Source: Candidatus Methanocomedens sp.
Lineage (GTDB): Archaea; Halobacteriota; Methanosarcinia; Methanosarcinales; Methanocomedenaceae
Direction of reading: 5' to 3'
Assembly: GCA_009649835.1 (NCBI GenBank)
Contig: PYCK01000111.1
Span: 1 to 8,335, forward strand
DNA length: 8,335 nt
Part shown: one piece after another, positions 5,953 through 8,335 of the stretch
How positions within the stretch are numbered: the stretch's first letter is position 1
Layout: each line of letters opens with the position of its first letter
The notes under the pieces: model-generated
The model's input: the letters and a program-made list of their open reading frames with translations, nothing else
Database searches by the model: none
Told to the model about the DNA's origin: nothing
Made by a program: the position numbers and the translations under genes

Positions 5953-7359
5953 TCAGATCACCTCTATTTTTATCAAATTGGTAGGTCCTCCTCCCGGCAC
6001 ACTGGCAGTCACTACCAGCTGGTCCCCTTCCTTGAAACCAGTCTGGACAGCAGCCTCTTTCGCACGTTTCATCATGACATTCATATCATCTGAATAATCA
6101 ACTTCTACCTGCCTTACACCCCAAATGAGTGAAAGCTTCCTTAACGTTGCAGGATCAGAACTCAAGGCTACAATAGGTATGGAAGGCCTGTACCTGGAAA
6201 CCATGGTTGGAGTCCGGCCATGAGCGGTGGGTGTCATGATGGCAGCCGCATCCAATTGCCTGGTCACGAGGATTGCTGAATGGCTGATGGCTTCTGCAAC
6301 CGAGATCCCTTCAGGAAGATCACGATTGGACATTGCAATTTTGAATTCCACGGATCTTTCCATCTTTAAGACTATCCTGGACATCATTTTCAGGGCACCT
6401 ACCGGGAACCGTCCCATAGCCGTTTCTTCTGAAAGCATAACGGCATCGGTACCATCCAGTACGGCATTAGCAACATCTGCAGCCTCTGCCCTGGTGGGTC
6501 TGGGATTATCTACCATACTCCTGAGCATCTGGGTTGCCGTGATCACAGGTTTACCTGCCCGGTTGCATTTCCTTATCAGCATTTTCTGTACACCAGGAAC
6601 ATTTTCAACTGGTATCTCCACACCAAGGTCACCTCTGGCAACCATGATGCCGTCTGCTGCATCAATGATCTTATTTATGTTCTCTAATGCTTCGTGTTTT
6701 TCGATCTTTGCAATAACAGGGATCTGAACGCCTTTTTTTTCTAATATCTTTTTGACCTTGTGGATATCACCCGCACTCCTGACAAAAGACAGGGCAATAA
6801 GATCAACTTCTTCTTTTATCCCCATCTCCAGGTCCTTTCGGTCCTTAGCTGTCAGTGAGGGTATCTTCAGGGTCCCTAACGGCAGATTAATACCTTTATG
6901 GGATGATAATTCACCACCAACTATCACCTCACATTTAATATCGCGTGAATCCGATTCCTTTACCTTAAGCTGGATGAGTCCATCAGATAACAGGATTGTA
7001 TCTCCGGATTTCACTTCCTCTGGAAGGTTTTGGTAGGTTACCGAGGCTATATGCTCATCCCCGGCCACTTGCCTTCCGGTGAGAATGAACTCATTTCCTC
7101 TCTCGATTTTGACGGCACCCGCAGGGAACTCTCCTAATCGGATCTTTGGACCGCTCAGGTCTTGAAGAATCGCTGTATGGCTTTTTGTGTGGTCTGAAAT
7201 CTCCCTTATCCTGTGGATTGTTTCGCTATGCTCTTCATGGGTGCCATGAGAGAAGTTCAGCCTGGCTACATTCATTCCGGCCCCGATAAGTTGTTTGAGC
7301 TTAGAGTCACTACTGCTTGCCGGTCCGATGGTACATACGATCTTTGTACTTCTGATAAT
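5953..7359 (-). CDS. pyk: Pyruvate kinase, with no canonical start codon
   Basis: Pyruvate kinase converts phosphoenolpyruvate and ADP to pyruvate and ATP. Counted from the proposed ATT at 7359, the product is 468 residues. TKIVCTIGPAS starts at residue 5, followed by NVARLNFSHG (30-39), DLSGPKIR (67-74), the B domain (about 75-165), the catalytic Lys218 and Mg ligand Glu220 in AKIE, ARGDLG (241-246) with Asp244, Thr276 in ATQM, and a C-terminal regulatory domain ending GGGPTNLIKI. Leu68, Ser69 and Lys72 match the K+-independent class. TQMLRSM has Arg280 where Glu is usual. Starting at the first ATG (7275) would delete the conserved first strand, so it is rejected as the true start. Between the upstream TAG (7369-7371) and TKIVC no ATG, GTG or TTG is in frame; ATT at 7357-7359, 4 nt after GAAGGG, fits the family start position. 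A sequencing error or mutated start is the alternative. Confidence 0.93.
   Translation of the reverse strand: MIRSTKIVCTIGPASSSDSKLKQLIGAGMNVARLNFSHGTHEEHSETIHRIREISDHTKSHTAILQDLSGPKIRLGEFPAGAVKIERGNEFILTGRQVAGDEHIASVTYQNLPEEVKSGDTILLSDGLIQLKVKESDSRDIKCEVIVGGELSSHKGINLPLGTLKIPSLTAKDRKDLEMGIKEEVDLIALSFVRSAGDIHKVKKILEKKGVQIPVIAKIEKHEALENINKIIDAADGIMVARGDLGVEIPVENVPGVQKMLIRKCNRAGKPVITATQMLRSMVDNPRPTRAEAADVANAVLDGTDAVMLSEETAMGRFPVGALKMMSRIVLKMERSVEFKIAMSNRDLPEGISVAEAISHSAILVTRQLDAAAIMTPTAHGRTPTMVSRYRPSIPIVALSSDPATLRKLSLIWGVRQVEVDYSDDMNVMMKRAKEAAVQTGFKEGDQLVVTASVPGGGPTNLIKIEVI
5956..5964 (-). promoter_or_regulatory. Strong ribosome binding site inside the end of pyk
   Basis: On the - strand the sequence reads GAGGTGATC, a 9-base match to the archaeal anti-Shine-Dalgarno sequence, 4 nt before the ATG at 5951. 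It overlaps the last three sense codons of pyk (Glu-Val-Ile). The site fixes the start of the carbonic-anhydrase-like gene and ties its translation to pyk. Confidence 0.85.
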
Positions 7360-7368
7360 ACAACCCTT

Positions 7369-8325
7369 CTATTCTCTCAATAACGATTCTACTGCCATTT
7401 CAATGCTCTGGCGTGAGTTGTGACCGGGCACCCAGCCCAGGGCTTTTAATTTCTCTATGGACAGCAGCATGAACTTCACGTCTCCTTTCCAGCCAGCACC
7501 GCCGTCTACCCCGCCTGTGAACCTGTATTTCACATCACTATAACCCATCTTCCTCGTAACAATATCTGCAATGCCTACCACGTCGATGGAATCCTCTGAC
7601 CCGATATTGAAAATATTGACTGTTTCGTCCGAATGTTCCACCCCGAACACCATGGCATCCACACAGTCACCCACATCCAGGTACGATTTCTTCTGCCTGC
7701 CCGAACCCAGTATCTCAAGGGTGAACGGGTCCACCCGCAGTTTGTTAATGAAATCTACCAGTACACCGTGGGAGCCCCTGCTGCCTACAATGTTGGCAAA
7801 ACGGTAGAGCCATGCTTTCATGTTAAAAGTATGACAGTACGAGGATATCAATGCCTCACATGCCAGTTTCGATGCGCCGTACAGGGATATTGGTACCTGG
7901 GGTCCGTAATCCTCTGGCGTGGGCATTATGCTGGCAGCACCGTACACTGTGGATGTGGATGTAAATACTAACCGGCCGGTCCCTGTCTGTCTCATGGCTT
8001 CAAGCAGGTTGTAGGTGGCAAGGATATTTTGCTCCAGGTGCACCTTGGTGTCTTCTGCCCCCAGCCTCACGTCAGGGTTGGCGGCAAGGTGGAACACCAT
8101 ATCAATGCCATCAAGGGCAGAGGTGATGGTGTTTGGTTCCATCAAGTCGGCCTCGATCAATACGAAATTATCATTATCCATGTGGTGCTGTATGAATTCC
8201 ATCCTGCCGGAACTCAGGTTATCAAGTACGGTGACCCTGTTTTTTTTTATGAGATGATCTACAACGTGGCTGCCGATGAAGCCTGCGCCGCCGGTTATTA
8301 GTATATGTTTATTGGTTAATTTCAT
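7369..8325 (-). CDS. NAD-dependent nucleotide-sugar epimerase, UDP-glucose 4-epimerase-like
   Basis: The 318-residue product is an extended short-chain dehydrogenase/reductase. It has the NAD-binding TGGAGFIGSH (11-20), the acidic residue after strand 2 (Asp35) that prefers NAD over NADP, FHLAA (78-82), the active-site segment STSTVYG (123-129) and the catalytic pair Tyr149/Lys153 in YGASK. The C-terminal part, with GWKGDVKFMLLSIEKLKALGW (278-298), resembles archaeal proteins annotated as UDP-glucose 4-epimerase. Such enzymes supply UDP-galactose or related sugars for surface glycans, but the exact sugar cannot be told from sequence. ATG 8325 gives the expected N-terminus MKLTNKHILITGG. Only 10 nt of upstream sequence are in the window and they hold no clear ribosome binding site, so the message may be leaderless. 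It is the first visible gene of the - strand block, and its TAG stop lies 9 nt before the proposed pyk start, in the same frame. Confidence 0.9.
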   Translation of the reverse strand: MKLTNKHILITGGAGFIGSHVVDHLIKKNRVTVLDNLSSGRMEFIQHHMDNDNFVLIEADLMEPNTITSALDGIDMVFHLAANPDVRLGAEDTKVHLEQNILATYNLLEAMRQTGTGRLVFTSTSTVYGAASIMPTPEDYGPQVPISLYGASKLACEALISSYCHTFNMKAWLYRFANIVGSRGSHGVLVDFINKLRVDPFTLEILGSGRQKKSYLDVGDCVDAMVFGVEHSDETVNIFNIGSEDSIDVVGIADIVTRKMGYSDVKYRFTGGVDGGAGWKGDVKFMLLSIEKLKALGWVPGHNSRQSIEMAVESLLRE

Positions 8326-8335
8326 AGTATTATCT

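Noticed and set aside
6227..6727. 166-codon + strand frame opposite pyk
   Set aside because: It is fully contained in the pyruvate kinase gene, which has clear catalytic motifs on the other strand; the + strand translation is low-complexity and lacks a family signature.
7369..7371. TAG between the epimerase and pyk as a pyrrolysine codon
   Set aside because: TAG also ends trpD and trpG, so three of eight genes here use it as a normal stop, whereas pyrrolysine-using archaea generally avoid TAG. The epimerase is also complete at 318 residues.
1..8335. CRISPR array, insertion sequence, tRNA or rRNA
   Set aside because: No regularly spaced direct repeats, transposase motifs, terminal repeats or recognisable RNA gene sequences were seen; nearly all of the window is filled by eight housekeeping-type genes.

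Overview
The window looks like ordinary chromosomal DNA from a euryarchaeon, most likely of the methanogen or methane-oxidiser type related to Methanosarcinales. This rests on an archaeal TATA-type promoter, ribosome binding sites that match the archaeal anti-Shine-Dalgarno sequence (GAGGTGATC, GGTGAT), an archaeal-type cofactor-independent phosphoglycerate mutase, and TGTACA-like boxes resembling those bound by the archaeal tryptophan repressor TrpY. I cannot name a genus from the sequence alone.

Region 1 (1-4160, + strand) is a tryptophan operon, trpD-trpF-trpE-trpG. About 178 bases of leader contain a TATA element followed directly by two dyad repeats whose centres lie exactly 20 bp apart. 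trpF/trpE and trpE/trpG each overlap by an ATGA. The four products make anthranilate from chorismate (TrpE with TrpG), attach it to PRPP (TrpD) and isomerise phosphoribosylanthranilate (TrpF). trpC, trpB and trpA are not in the window. The operon ends in a T-rich stretch. The first ~106 bases hold no gene I can support.

Region 2 (4161-5416, + strand) is a single gene, apgM, with its own weak promoter. It interconverts 3- and 2-phosphoglycerate.

Region 3 (5430-8325, - strand) is a compact block transcribed towards apgM, in the order NAD-dependent nucleotide-sugar epimerase (galE-like), pyruvate kinase (pyk), gamma-carbonic-anhydrase-like protein. pyk and the carbonic-anhydrase-like gene are 1 nt apart, and the ribosome binding site of the second lies inside the end of the first. 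ApgM and Pyk both belong to the lower glycolytic/gluconeogenic segment, but they are on opposite strands with convergent 3' ends 13 bp apart.

The two most notable points are the helically phased repressor-like sites before trpD, and the pyruvate kinase gene, whose conserved N-terminus has no ATG, GTG or TTG start: the best candidate is an ATT codon 9 nt after the epimerase stop. I found no mobile element, RNA gene, CRISPR array or undescribed multi-gene system.
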